Part shown: one piece after another, positions 26,934 through 38,700 of the stretch
How the letters are laid out: each line of letters starts with the position of its first letter
Numbering within the stretch: the first letter of the stretch is position 1
DNA from: Paulinella micropora
Taxonomy: Eukaryota > Cercozoa > Imbricatea > Euglyphida
Assembly: GCA_009731375.1 (NCBI GenBank)
Contig: BJOX01000087.1
Span: forward strand, 890,561-954,560
DNA length: 64,000 nt
Reading direction: 5' to 3'
Program-made: the position numbers and the translations under genes
The notes under the pieces: generated by a model
Database searches by the model: none
What the model was told of the DNA's origin: nothing
What the model saw: the letters and a program-made list of their open reading frames with translations, nothing else

Positions 26934-28683
26934 ATGGCGCAAAGCATTAGCCAGGAGGAGCAGACGGAGCTCAAACGCTTGCTTGAGCGAGCCAGACAGG
27001 CTATTCCCTACCTTCGACTGGACAAAGCCGATGAAGTGAAATCATCATTCGAAGCTGCTATGTCCTTGCTGCAGAAAAGTCTGGTGAGCAGCGATATTCT
27101 GAGCAAAATTGGCAGTGGGGCTGATGATATTGATGATACCCCTGCTCTCAGTCGGCAACCGCCTGAATTTATTGGTGATGCAAATGACGACGCTGGTAAT
27201 TTCAGTTCGGATGGAGAGGATCAGGATTTGCGAGTTGAAGCGCTGCCTGACAACTTGCTCCAGCAGGATGATCCACCCTCGCCTCGATCTGTGGATGCCC
27301 CCAACTACGTCAAGGCCCTTCCTAAACAAATAGTTGCTGCGCGTGGCGTGACACGTGACTTCTCATCTCCATCAATGAGGAAACGACAACTGGGTAAGCA
27401 CAGCTAACTTTAACGATGCCATAATACAGTCATAGCAGTATACATACATACATACATACATACATACATACATACATGCTTGCATGCATACATACATACA
27501 TACATACATACATACATACATACATACTACATGCATAAATACATACATATGTACATAAACACATACATATGCATACATACATGCATGCATGCATACATAT
27601 ACATACATACATACATACCAACATACTACATGCATACATACATACATACATACATACATAAACACATACATATGTATGTATGTATGTATGTACTTTGTAT
27701 GTATGTATGTACTTTGTACGTATGTATGTATGTATGTATGTACATACATACATACATACATATGTACATACATACATACATATGTCATACATACATACAC
27801 ATACATACATACATACATACATACATATGTCATACATACATACGTACGTACATACACACGAACATACATATGACATACATACATACATATGTACATATGT
27901 ACATACATACATGCATACATGCATGCATGCATACATACATGCATACATACATACATACATTCATACATAATGACATACATACATAGATACATACGTACAT
28001 ACATACATAAATACATACATACATACATATACATACTACATACATTTACCTACATACATACATACACACATAAATACATACATATGCACATACATACATA
28101 CATACATACATACATACATACATACATACATTACATGACATACATACATACATACACGCATACATACATACAAACATACATACATACATACATACATGCA
28201 TGCATACATGCATACATACATACTTACATACTTACATACATACTTACATACTTACATACTTACATACATACATATACATACATACATACATACACATACA
28301 TACATACATACATACATACATACATACATGCATGCATGCATGCATGCATACATACATACATACGTACATGCATGCATGCATGCATGCATGCATACATACA
28401 TACATACAATACATACAATACATACAATACATACATACATACATACATACATACATACATACCATATATACCATACATACCATACATACATACCATACAT
28501 ACCATACATACCATACATACATACCATATATACCAGACCTTTACATACATACATATACATATATACATATACATACATACATACATACATACATATACAT
28601 ACATACATACATACATAATATACATACATTACATACATGCATTAATTACATTAATTAAATTAATTAAACTACATTACATTACA

Positions 28684-28714
<31 letters not shown>

Positions 28715-28843
28715 CATAAACATACGTAAAACATTAAAACACACATAAATACACATAAACACACACACACATACATACATACACACATACATACATACAT
28801 ACATACGTACAAACATGCATACATACATACATACATACATACA

Positions 28844-28875
<32 letters not shown>

Positions 28876-29228
28876 CATACATACATACATGCATGCACAA
28901 GTTTATACGTACCTACGTATGTACATACATTCATACATATAAAATATCTTGTTGTTGTTGTTGTTGTTGTTGTTGTTTTTGTGGTGGTGGTGGTGGTGGT
29001 GGTTTTTGTGATTGTTGTGTTGTTTTTGCAGTTTTTGTTGTTGTTGTAGTTGTTTTTATTGTTGTTGTTGTTGTTTTTGTTGTTGTTACCGTTTGCTATC
29101 GTCCTCTTTTTGCTTTTCTTCTTCTTCTTCTTCTTCTTCTTCTTCTTCTTCTTCTTCTTCTTCTTCCTCTTCCTCTTCCTCTTCCTTCCTCTTCTTCTTC
29201 TTCTTCTTCTTCTTCTTCTTCTTCCTCT

Positions 29229-29269
<41 letters not shown>

Positions 29270-29279
29270 TTCTTCTTCT

Positions 29280-29314
<35 letters not shown>

Positions 29315-29734
29315 TTCTTCTCCCCCCCCTCCTCCTCCTCCTCCTCCTCCNNNNNNNNNNNNNNNNNNNNNNNNNNNNNNNNNNNNNNNNNNNNNNNNNN
29401 NNNNNNNNNNNNNNNNNNNNNNNNNNNNNNNNNNNNNNNNNNNNNNNNNNNNNNNNNNNNNNNNNNNNNNNNNNNNNNNNNNNNNNNNNNNNNNNNNNNN
29501 NNNNNNNNNNNNNNNNNNNNNNNNNNNNNNNNNNNNNNNNNNNNNNNNNNNNNNNNNNNNNNNNNNNNNNNNNNNNNNNNNNNNNNNNNNNNNNNNNNNN
29601 NNNNNNNNNNNNNNNNNNNNNNNNNNNNNNNNNNNNNNNNNNNNNNNNNNNNNNNNNNNNNNNNNNNNNNNNNNNNNNNNNNNNNNNNNNNNNNNNNNNN
29701 NNNNNNNNNNTCTTTCTCTCTCTCTCTTTCTCTC

Positions 29735-29826
<92 letters not shown>

Positions 29827-29851
29827 CTCTTTCTCTCTTTCTTTCTTGCTT

Positions 29852-29886
<35 letters not shown>

Positions 29887-30310
29887 CTACCTACCTACCT
29901 ACCTACCTACCTGCCTGCCTGCCTGCCTGCTTGCCTGCCTGCCTGCCCGTCTGCCTGCCTCCCTTCCTCCCTACCTACCTACCTACCTACCTACCTACCT
30001 ACCTGCCGACCTTCCTACCTACCTGCCTGCCTAACTATCTACCTGCCTACCTGCCTACCTGCCTACCTACCTACCTACCTACCCAGGCGTGAGGCTCGGA
30101 TTGAAAGCTTAAGGCCCAAGGAGAAGATCTATCTAAAAATCTGCCTACCTAACTATCTAGGTGTGGGGCTCGGGCTGGGCCTTGGTTTGAGGCCCAAGGA
30201 AAAAACTGGCGGCGGCGCAGAAGACCTGCGGAAACAAATGCTCAAGAACAACCCCGCGGCCCCGTGCGTGCTTTTCACCCTCCCTCCCTCTTCCTCCCTC
30301 CCTCTCTCCC

Positions 30311-30379
<69 letters not shown>

Positions 30380-30972
30380 NNNNNNNNNNATCTGCGTCCG
30401 TCTGCAGTGTGCCTCGTGGAGTCACTCGCGATTTCGACTCGCCCAAGCTCGGTTCACGGAAGCTAGGTGGACGCAACTTAGATGGGGAGGAGGGTGACTC
30501 ATCTTCAGTTAAGCCTTCGCAATCAGTAGGAGCCTCAGCCCAAGACACGGAGGATTTGGTACGGTCTGAGAAGACGCCCATGAGCGAGGGTTTGCTCGAG
30601 GCGCCTCACTCCCCGATGCAAGTCAGCGCCAATCGGCATCTCTTGGGCTTGGCGGCAGGCGGGGCAAATTCCCAAAGCGATCCATCCCCAAGCAAGCAGT
30701 CGGTGGCTCCCTTCAAGTCCTCCCGCGTGCCTAAGATCCCGGGCTCCCCTGGCTCTTACCTCCGTCCCTTGAACCACCCCTCCACTCGCGCTGCGGAGCT
30801 CATCACGGCGAAGGTCCAGCTGAAGAAGCTCATCAAAGAAGCGCAGCAATTGACTCCCTTCATCCGCGCGGATGCGTTCCAAGAGGTCAGGCAAAACTTA
30901 TTGCAGTCGGTCCTGTTACTGGAGGAGTCCACCACAATGGCCAAGAAGGACCCTCCCGGGGGTGGTAAATAG
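26934..30972 (+). CDS. Gene C: 375-aa protein with mirrored helical ends, three exons
   Basis: Family not recognised. The exons are 26934-27393, 30161-30263 and 30408-30972 (TAG). Phases fit (1, then 2) and the total of 1128 nt is divisible by three. The ATG follows a TATA box. Residues 12-49 form an amphipathic helical module (ELKRLLERARQAIPYLR...) and residues 325-362 a related one (QLKKLIKEAQQLTPFIR...), with 13 of 38 positions identical without gaps. The middle is acidic and Ser/Pro-rich and contains two copies of RGVTRDF-x-SP, one in exon 1 and one at the start of exon 3. Exon 2 gives a short Gly/Leu repeat and RPKEKTGGGAEDLRKQ. Intron 1 (2.77 kb) is microsatellite and gap; intron 2 is poly-C and gap. 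Probably a helical adaptor or oligomerising protein (inference). Confidence 0.75.
27440..28940. repeat. CATA/TATG arrays filling gene C intron 1
   Basis: About 1.5 kb of (CATA)n with CATG variants, ATAC pentamers, and strand switches to (TATG)n at about 27673-27740. Confidence 0.95.
28950..30086. repeat. TTG, TTC, CTC, CT and CCTA arrays with gap, gene C intron 1
   Basis: (TTG)n, (TTC)n, (CTC)n, an N gap at 29351-29710, then CT/CTTT and (CTAC)/(CTGC)n. On the plus strand the whole 3' part of this intron is pyrimidine-rich and runs into the acceptors of exon 2. Confidence 0.95.
30087..30135 (+). repeat. Copy of acceptor and start of gene C exon 2
   Basis: CCCAG then GCGTGAGGCTCGGATTGAAAG...AGGCCCAAGGAGAAG parallels the true exon start at 30161 (CTAG then GTGTGGGGCTCGGGCTGG...AGGCCCAAGGAAAAA). 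It lies on the intron side, about 70 bp upstream. Confidence 0.75.
30311..30389. repeat. Poly-C run and gap in gene C intron 2
   Basis: About 69 C followed by ten N, within the 144-nt intron 2. Confidence 0.9.
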
Positions 30973-32428
30973 CTCCTTTCCTTTAGGTGATGCCTGCGGA
31001 CATTAGGAGGACAAGTCACCATGCAAAAGCTCACGTCAAAGGCTTGTCAGTGGTGTGCTTCGCTTTGTTGTAACTTGATTCACTATTGACTGGAAAGGTC
31101 AGTTCAAAATTTGATGAATTTGCCTCTAAAAGGTCCGCAAGAGGAGATGATAGTAGATCGCTAAAGCTGGAAGAAGGATGCATGAGAACATCTTGCTCAG
31201 TTGAATGTCTGAGAGTCCACCATGGTGAGATGGCTGGGAAAGCTCGTCCAAAAGGACACGTGCAGAAGTATGGGCTGAGACGGGGTTTCCTGTGGAGGAA
31301 TGGCGGGTATCGGATTGTATCAGTGTCGTGCGATGGGATTGTCTGCGGTTAGGACGGAGCTTCTGTCAATTAGTAGCGGGTATTTATCAGGGGGCATGGT
31401 TGATGATGGGTGTGTGTGTGTGTTGGGGGGGGGGGGGGGGGGNNNNNNNNNNCTCAGTGTGTGAGTGAGAGTTTAGAGGTAAGGAATAAGAAAAAATCAA
31501 GTAAGGAAAAGGAATGGCAGAAGCAAAGGTGAATAAGTTTCGGAACTAAGCCAGAAGCCAAAATATGAGAAGGGAGAAGAAAATATGGTAAATATCCGGT
31601 AAATCACCGCTTATACCGCGAGTTTCGCTGCCTGCACCTTTTTATCTTTCTTGTCCATTTTTCTTTCCACCCGGCCTGGGTCTCTCAATCCGTCATAAGG
31701 AGCCCTCCCATGGCCGACTGTATTTGTAATATATATTCCAGGTGAATTCTACACGGTATGTTCGATTCAGCTTTGTGTTGAAGAGCATTTTTACGGGCAG
31801 CTGAGACAACTAAATTAAATATAGTATATTATTCATAAAATTATAATTTTCGTACCCTNNNNNNNNNNNNNNNNNNNNNNNNNNNNNNNNNNNNNNNNNN
31901 NNNNNNNNNNNNNNNNNNNNNNNNNNNNNNNCGCGCGCCGGGCGGACTTTTTCATTTCTGAGTAATTGTTGGCATTCAACTGCTCCGGTCAGATCAGAAC
32001 ATTGCAACTGCTTCGCAATGCTTAAAGTAGCAACTGCTAACCGGGGCGTCCCCCTTCTCACCGGAAGCACTTACACACAATAAGATTTACCCGGGTAGAA
32101 GAATTTAAAACAAGTCCCCCAGTTCCCATAACAGCTTAGAACCAAAAACAGAAGTTGTATTAATATTAATACTACCACGAAAACTTGAACTTTCCTTTTG
32201 AGTGGCAATCATATTAATATGACTCAGTTTAATAAATTACGCCGCAAACGGTGGCACTTTTGCGTATATAAAGAATACTTGCTACTTGTAGGAATGTAGA
32301 TATATATATCAATTACTGAGCACCTTAACGACCGGCCAAACCCTTTACCGTTGATAATTCACTCTTCTGCCGCAGTGACCGGTTCATTAGATTCTCCTCT
32401 GCACGGCCCCGACGTTTCAATTTCACTA
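30973..32428. other. 3' flank of gene C and left flank of the LTR element
   Basis: No supported gene. It contains a poly-G run with gap (31429-31452), a further gap at 31859-31931 and AT-rich sequence with scattered poly(A)-signal-like hexamers. A short open frame at 31086-31352 has no recognisable features. Confidence 0.5.
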
Positions 32429-32432
32429 ACTA

Positions 32433-32604
32433 TGTAGGCATCACCCCCCGGATAGCAGGTAAAAAATACCTTTTCCTGGTGACATGTGCACCAGCTTGTT
32501 TTTCAGTATTATTTGTCCGGATTGGACCTGATGCCATTTTATTCCTGGTCTGTTGCCGTTTTCCTTTTTGGCTTCACTGAGCTAATACAACGAGACATCA
32601 TTCT
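32433..32604 (+). repeat. 5' LTR (visible part)
   Basis: 172 bases matching 42424-42595 with three substitutions. The rest of the expected 237 bp falls in the gap. Confidence 0.9.
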
Positions 32605-33319
32605 NNNNNNNNNNNNNNNNNNNNNNNNNNNNNNNNNNNNNNNNNNNNNNNNNNNNNNNNNNNNNNNNNNNNNNNNNNNNNNNNNNNNNNNNNNNNNNNN
32701 NNNNNNNNNNNNNNNNNNNNNNNNNNNNNNNNNNNNNNNNNNNNNNNNNNNNNNNNNNNNNNNNNNNNNNNNNNNNNNNNNNNNNNNNNNNNNNNNNNNN
32801 NNNNNNNNNNNNNNNNNNNNNNNNNNNNNNNNNNNNNNNNNNNNNNNNNNNNNNNNNNNNNNNNNNNNNNNNNNNNNNNNNNNNNNNNNNNNNNNNNNNN
32901 NNNNNNNNNNNNNNNNNNNNNNNNNNNNNNNNNNNNNNNNNNNNNNNNNNNNNNNNNNNNNNNNNNNNNNNNNNNNNNNNNNNNNNNNNNNNNNNNNNNN
33001 NNNNNNNNNNNNNNNNNNNNNNNNNNNNNNNNNNNNNNNNNNNNNNNNNNNNNNNNNNNNNNNNNNNNNNNNNNNNNNNNNNNNNNNNNNNNNNNNNNNN
33101 NNNNNNNNNNNNNNNNNNNNNNNNNNNNNNNNNNNNNNNNNNNNNNNNNNNNNNNNNNNNNNNNNNNNNNNNNNNNNNNNNNNNNNNNNNNNNNNNNNNN
33201 NNNNNNNNNNNNNNNNNNNNNNNNNNNNNNNNNNNNNNNNNNNNNNNNNNNNNNNNNNNNNNNNNNNNNNNNNNNNNNNNNNNNNNNNNNNNNNNNNNNN
33301 NNNNNNNNNNNNNNNNNNN
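32605..33319. other. Assembly gap (715 N) over end of 5' LTR, primer-binding site and possible gag start
   Basis: Unknown sequence. The primer-binding site, which would name the priming tRNA, cannot be read. Confidence 1.
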
Positions 33320-33357
33320 CCTTACCACCTGCCTACACGGGAGGAGGAGGACGAAAA

Positions 33358-35760
33358 ATGATCGACTTGATTCATAGTGATGGAGAGGAGATCACAGTGG
33401 AGGAACAACAGTGGGTGCAAGACCACTATGACCTCACCAAAAAAGAGTTCGATAACAAGATGGGGGGAGAGAAGGATACCTATGTGTGGATCCCTCAGGA
33501 TCAAAGAAGAGAGAAAAGTCGTGCTAAAAAGGATGTCTATATCCTATTATCAAACACAGCACAGCTCCTCGGCAAACTGGTCTCTGATCCAGAAGAGAGA
33601 AAGAAGATACAGCATATCAAGTTTGGGGACACACACACCCACCTTGAATTACTCGATGCTATCTTTGGGGTGTACACTCAAACCCTGATTTGGGAACGTA
33701 CATACGGCCCACGATGTGAGGGTTACCTCCAGTACACAAACCCAAGAGCAACGGCCAGATTCCTCGCGACTGGTCAGGAGGCAGTCGATGTAACAAAAAT
33801 GAAGACCAATCTGGGTTCGAAAAACTCGAGTGGCATATTTCATTTTTTTACAATGGAAATAAAGGCCTTGGAAGAGGGGAAGGCAGAGATGGAAAAAAGC
33901 ATTAAGGCAGCAGGAGAAACTCATCCTGTGATTGATGAGTTAGAGAAGACCGACAGAGTTCTGACCAAGATCAGACTGTTGATGGGTGCGTTACTGCACA
34001 AGGAGGCATGGAAGAGATGGATTCCTACCAAGGATCACTCTGTCCTTAAATCACTTAGTAACGCACCACCGGTCGCCAACAAAGCAGGTGTTGACCAATA
34101 TGTGGAGAAATATAATTTTCTCAGATCTGCTTCTGAATTGGTGGCCTTTATCACTCATGCTCAAAAGCTGGTGATATCTGAGAAGAAGAAGGCGAAAGAG
34201 AATGAGGAGTTCGAGAAGACGATGAGACTGGAAAGAATGAAAGCAAAAGTGAGTGGTGCAAAGACACACCCTCCGACATATTTGACCCCACCAGCTCCTG
34301 CCCCACCAGCCCCTGCACCCTCGGGCTCAACTACGGTGGTGGTCACAAACACGGAGAAGAAGGACAGACAGAACATCATAAATGCCTTCAAGGGGAAGAA
34401 AGGAGGAGTGGCAAGTCTCATGCTATATGCCAAGACGAGCTCAGACAAAGACTCTGATGCTTCGCTTTTGAGCAAGCTCAAAGAGATCAATGCCTGCATG
34501 AAGGCTTTTCCTTGCGACGAAACGCAGGAATACGAGGCCCTTGTTACTGTTTTTGACCAATCTCTAGTCTCGGAGGGATTTGATCTGACACAGTACAAGT
34601 TTTTGAGAAAGAAGGAGGAGATTAAGAGAAACAATGCAACAGGCCTAGACGCTCAGTGTGAACTGGCGGTGGCCACACTCATTTCATATTTTCAATCTCA
34701 TGGATACCAGCATCTCTGCACTGGTACTCTCATAGGATTTGAAATCTTTGAGACAGTGGCGATGAGTTTGAGGAGTGCTGTTGGCTTGGCGGCGACCCTT
34801 ACGGAGGTAGTTTCCTCCTATGGGCTATTCTATGGCCGCAAGTCGATCATCCTCTATTTCTTTTCGGCGTTACACACAGTTAACCCGAGTAAGCTTACTC
34901 AGCTCATACAACAATGCTCGACGTTTAGCTCAGTGAAGTCCAAGAACTTCCTCGAGACACACGTGTTCGAAAATACGGTTCAAAGCGTTGCTCCGTCAGC
35001 ACTGTTTCAAGAAGTGATGAGTGCATGCTCAAACATGGACTCGCTCACGGAGGCACATACGGCACAGGCAGGCGGTGTACCTGTTGGCGCACAAGCCACG
35101 TACACAAACAGAGTTGCCGGTTGGAAGAGACAGAGAGAGCCAGACCTGAAGACCGCATGTTGGAGGTGGTTCGCGGGCTTGCAGTGTAAGGCACAGATGG
35201 AGAACAGAGACTGCTCTTTCAATCATGATAGGCAGAACCCAACAGCAAGGGCAAATTTTCTGAGCAGGACGGAAGGCAAGGAACCGGGCCTTTTCAATAT
35301 GCTTCAGATTGCCGCTGTGAACGAAGGTTGGTATGCCAATATGTGTGATGATGAGGAGTTACGAGAGGCAATCATTACCTACATGAAGAGGATGAAGGAG
35401 AAGAAGGAGGAAAGGGAGAGACAAAAGAACTTAAAGGCCTCTCAAAGAGGACGAGAAGGAGGAGCAGGAGCAGGAGGAGGAGGAGGAGGAGGAGGAGGAG
35501 GACGAGGACGAGGAACATGGAGAGGAGCCTCGAGGTGGCAGGGAACCCCTCAGAGAGGAAGAGGAGGAGGTCGGGGATATACCCCTTATGGAGGGAGAGC
35601 TGTTCGAGCTCCAGCCCCCCCACCCAGAGGAGGAGGAGGCTCGTGGGCAAGCTCCAACCCAAATTTCGGTCGAGCTCAGGCCTACAACACTGCCTCGGAG
35701 ACCGATACGTCATCCTACCCGGACACTACTCAAGGTAATCGTTTCGAGGTGGTGGAATGA
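33358..35760 (+). CDS. gag: Retrotransposon Gag with CCCH-type finger and RGG tail
   Basis: 800 codons from the ATG at 33358. The frame stays open upstream to the gap, so the N-terminus may be longer. The product is mostly helical and charged, as expected of a capsid protein. Near residue 301 is a Pro/Ala linker (PPAPAPPAPAPSG). Residues 601-623 contain C-x8-C-x8-C-x3-H in place of the usual CCHC zinc knuckle. The C-terminus from about residue 690 is Gly/Arg-rich (RGRG, RGGG repeats), suited to RNA binding. The frame ends at TGA 35758-35760 and the same frame continues open into pol. Confidence 0.88.
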   Translation: MIDLIHSDGEEITVEEQQWVQDHYDLTKKEFDNKMGGEKDTYVWIPQDQRREKSRAKKDVYILLSNTAQLLGKLVSDPEERKKIQHIKFGDTHTHLELLDAIFGVYTQTLIWERTYGPRCEGYLQYTNPRATARFLATGQEAVDVTKMKTNLGSKNSSGIFHFFTMEIKALEEGKAEMEKSIKAAGETHPVIDELEKTDRVLTKIRLLMGALLHKEAWKRWIPTKDHSVLKSLSNAPPVANKAGVDQYVEKYNFLRSASELVAFITHAQKLVISEKKKAKENEEFEKTMRLERMKAKVSGAKTHPPTYLTPPAPAPPAPAPSGSTTVVVTNTEKKDRQNIINAFKGKKGGVASLMLYAKTSSDKDSDASLLSKLKEINACMKAFPCDETQEYEALVTVFDQSLVSEGFDLTQYKFLRKKEEIKRNNATGLDAQCELAVATLISYFQSHGYQHLCTGTLIGFEIFETVAMSLRSAVGLAATLTEVVSSYGLFYGRKSIILYFFSALHTVNPSKLTQLIQQCSTFSSVKSKNFLETHVFENTVQSVAPSALFQEVMSACSNMDSLTEAHTAQAGGVPVGAQATYTNRVAGWKRQREPDLKTACWRWFAGLQCKAQMENRDCSFNHDRQNPTARANFLSRTEGKEPGLFNMLQIAAVNEGWYANMCDDEELREAIITYMKRMKEKKEERERQKNLKASQRGREGGAGAGGGGGGGGGGRGRGTWRGASRWQGTPQRGRGGGRGYTPYGGRAVRAPAPPPRGGGGSWASSNPNFGRAQAYNTASETDTSSYPDTTQGNRFEVVE

Positions 35761-38700
35761 CTGGAGGGGGAAGAAGAGAGGAAGGAGAAGACTGTGAAGT
35801 TTAACCCTAAAGTCACAGTGCTTTCTAATGCTGTTGTGCAGACTGGGCCAACGCTTCCTCTATGTGAAAACAAAGATGTGGGTACACAGAGACTGCAGCC
35901 CCAAGGTAGTCTCATACCCGTTCATACAGCACGGTTACCAATGATAACTGATGCAAATAGGAAGGCGAGACTTGCGATGGAGGCGAGGAGGCCAATGGCA
36001 GACGTATCGCCTCGGCCAAGCAAACAACCACGAACAGACTCAATGTCTACGGTCGCGGCGGGTGGCGAGCAAAAAGACAATGTGTGTACTCAAGTACCAC
36101 AAGACAATGTCGCTCAAATAGTAAACGCACCAGTACCGCAGAATAATAAAAATGTTAATGAGGTGAAGCAGGAGGAGAAGAAGGAGGAGTTGAAAAACTT
36201 AGAGACAAGACTCCAAAATTTGGAACGTAAAGTTCTTGTTCTCGCAGCCAATATACACAGGCCCGATGCTCTGTGTTATACGGAACTTTATTGTGAAACA
36301 TTGAAGACAATATTAAAAGTTGGTAATGATACGATGGCGAATATTAATATTGTCGGCAGGAAGTTTTTTAATCGATACCGGGACTGGGTGGACGGAAATA
36401 TGAAAAAGTCAACGGGCACTCTCAAAGGAGTGAGCAGCCGGACGGATATCACGGGAATCATCACACTGACCTTTAAATTGAAATCCGCACGAGTATACCG
36501 TATGGACCTCTATGTCGTCCCCGGTTACCACGGGTCAATATTACTATCGTATGACCAATTGGCTACGATGGGGGCTGTGATTGATTGCGCCGCACGGCGA
36601 GTGATATATGGAGTAAAAAGAGGAGAAGAGAACGATATTGATCCCTTCAACGCTACTGACTCTTATGAGGCTTATGAGCTGAGTCTAGCGACGGATCACA
36701 AAAAGATGGCCATCGCACATGAGGCACTTGAGGTGTACGTTCACCCCCATGTCGTAAGACCGGATGAACTGTCCTGGACCGACAATTGGGAATCCCAAGT
36801 GTGCACTGTCACAGTTCCGACATGCCATTGGGACAAAAAGTCTATTGATGACTTAATCGAGAAGCGAAAGGAGGAGATTATATGTGTCGCACAAAGAAGC
36901 CCGTCGTTGGCGAGATTCGCGGAAGGAGTAGGAACAGATGTCCATATTACTAACGGATACTGTTTCCATGCGAAAGTAGGAGAAGAAAAAAGGGAGGCGT
37001 TTGTACCAAGGAGAACGGGGCGAATCCCGGATACTCCACCAGAAACTATTAAAAGTTTTATTACTGATTTCTGGGGTGACGAGCCCACGTGGCCGCGTTC
37101 ACTGTCTGAAGTGAAGAAATGCTTACGGACTTTATTCGAAAATAATAAGCCGTATACTATTATCCTGCCATATAATGAGAAGGCGATATGGGCGCAGGAA
37201 ATAAGGGACCGGCTTATTGATCATCCTATACCGGTACCCTCTCGCAAGCAACAGCTAGTGGTGGCTTGTCGTATGGGAACTCGTGAGCAGAGCAGTGCAT
37301 ACAAGCGGAAGCTCAGAGACCTCGACAAGTTGAAATTGATACCGCAAGCATTCACATGCTTTGATGGTTTTTACACCCGTAAAGCTCCTTTGCAATACGC
37401 GAGACTCATTGACATGCTGGTGGAGCTCGGTAAAGATGATGAGCCGGACACGGTCACGTATGAAAAGACGGGCCTAGATGATGTCTCGGAAGAGGACTTA
37501 GGCTTGGAGGAGGACAGAGAACCCCTCAAGCAACATAAGCAGATGTCTGATGAAGATTTTCAAGAGGCGGCGCGGAAAATATTGGAAGAAGGAGTAGGCA
37601 CGGAGAAGGAGAAGGAGCTTTTAAAAGCCAAATTAGAGGCGAACAAGGAAATTTTTGACCCTCCACATGCAGGTGGTGTCAAGCCTGAAGATTTCACTGC
37701 GGTTATTTACAAAATACCGGGTGCGGAGCCGTCACCGGCACCACGAAGGGCGAATTTGAGTATACATGAGGCGAAGATAGCGGAGGAGCTAGCAAGACAG
37801 CTGCTCAATGAGGACTTTATTGAGAGATCAACATCTCCAATAGTCTCACAACCGAGAATAGTGCCGAAGCCAGGAGGAGAATGGCGCCTGACAGTTAACT
37901 ATGCTCGTGTTAACAAGGTGCTGGAGGAAGAGAGAAATCCTCTCCCGACATTAGAAGAAGGAAGGAGAGTACTGCGGAATGCAAAATTCTATTCGGTCAT
38001 TGACCTTAAGAATGGCTTCTGGCAGATACCACTGGAGGAAAAGTCCAGATGGCTGACGGCGTTTGTGGTGGGTATGGAAATATACCAATGGAAAGTGCTT
38101 CCGATGGGCCTCAAGCAAGCCCCAGGACTTTTCCAGAAGGCGATGCAGAAGATGTTGAGCAGTCAGTACGATGATTTGTCTGACGGTGGCTTTATGAGAA
38201 GGCGGGGACAGAAGGCGGGAGAATATGCATTTTGCTATATCGATGACATTATCGTATACTCTAACACAATGGAGGAGCATATCGATCATTTGTCCGATAT
38301 ATTCAGGCGCATCGGAGCTTTTGGCCTGAAGTGCAATCTAAAGAAGTGTCAACTTGCCAAGACGAGTGTGACATACTTAGGGTACGAGATCTCCCATAAT
38401 CGAGTCTCGATATCCAAAGAGAAGAGGGAGGAGATTATGAATCGACCGATACCGAAGAACCGCACTGAATTGCACTCATTCCTTGCGATGGCGCAATACT
38501 ATAGCCAGTTTATACCCGATTGGGGTGCAACACGGGCTAAAGTGGAGAAAATGATAGATTTTGGAGACTTTGAGAAGTGGGACGAAGAGGCTTTGCAAGC
38601 GTTTCATGCGCTCAAAGATCTCATTTACAAAGACCCGAAAGACGGAGGACTGGTGTTAACGATGCCCGACTTTACGAAACAATTCGTAGTCGATACAGAC

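Noticed and set aside
32486-33361. 291-codon frame across the gap
   Set aside because: Almost entirely N; the visible part is LTR sequence.
35758-35760. TGA reassigned to an amino acid in this genome
   Set aside because: TGA ends pol (41572-41574) and gene B (3915-3913), so readthrough at the gag stop is the simpler reading.
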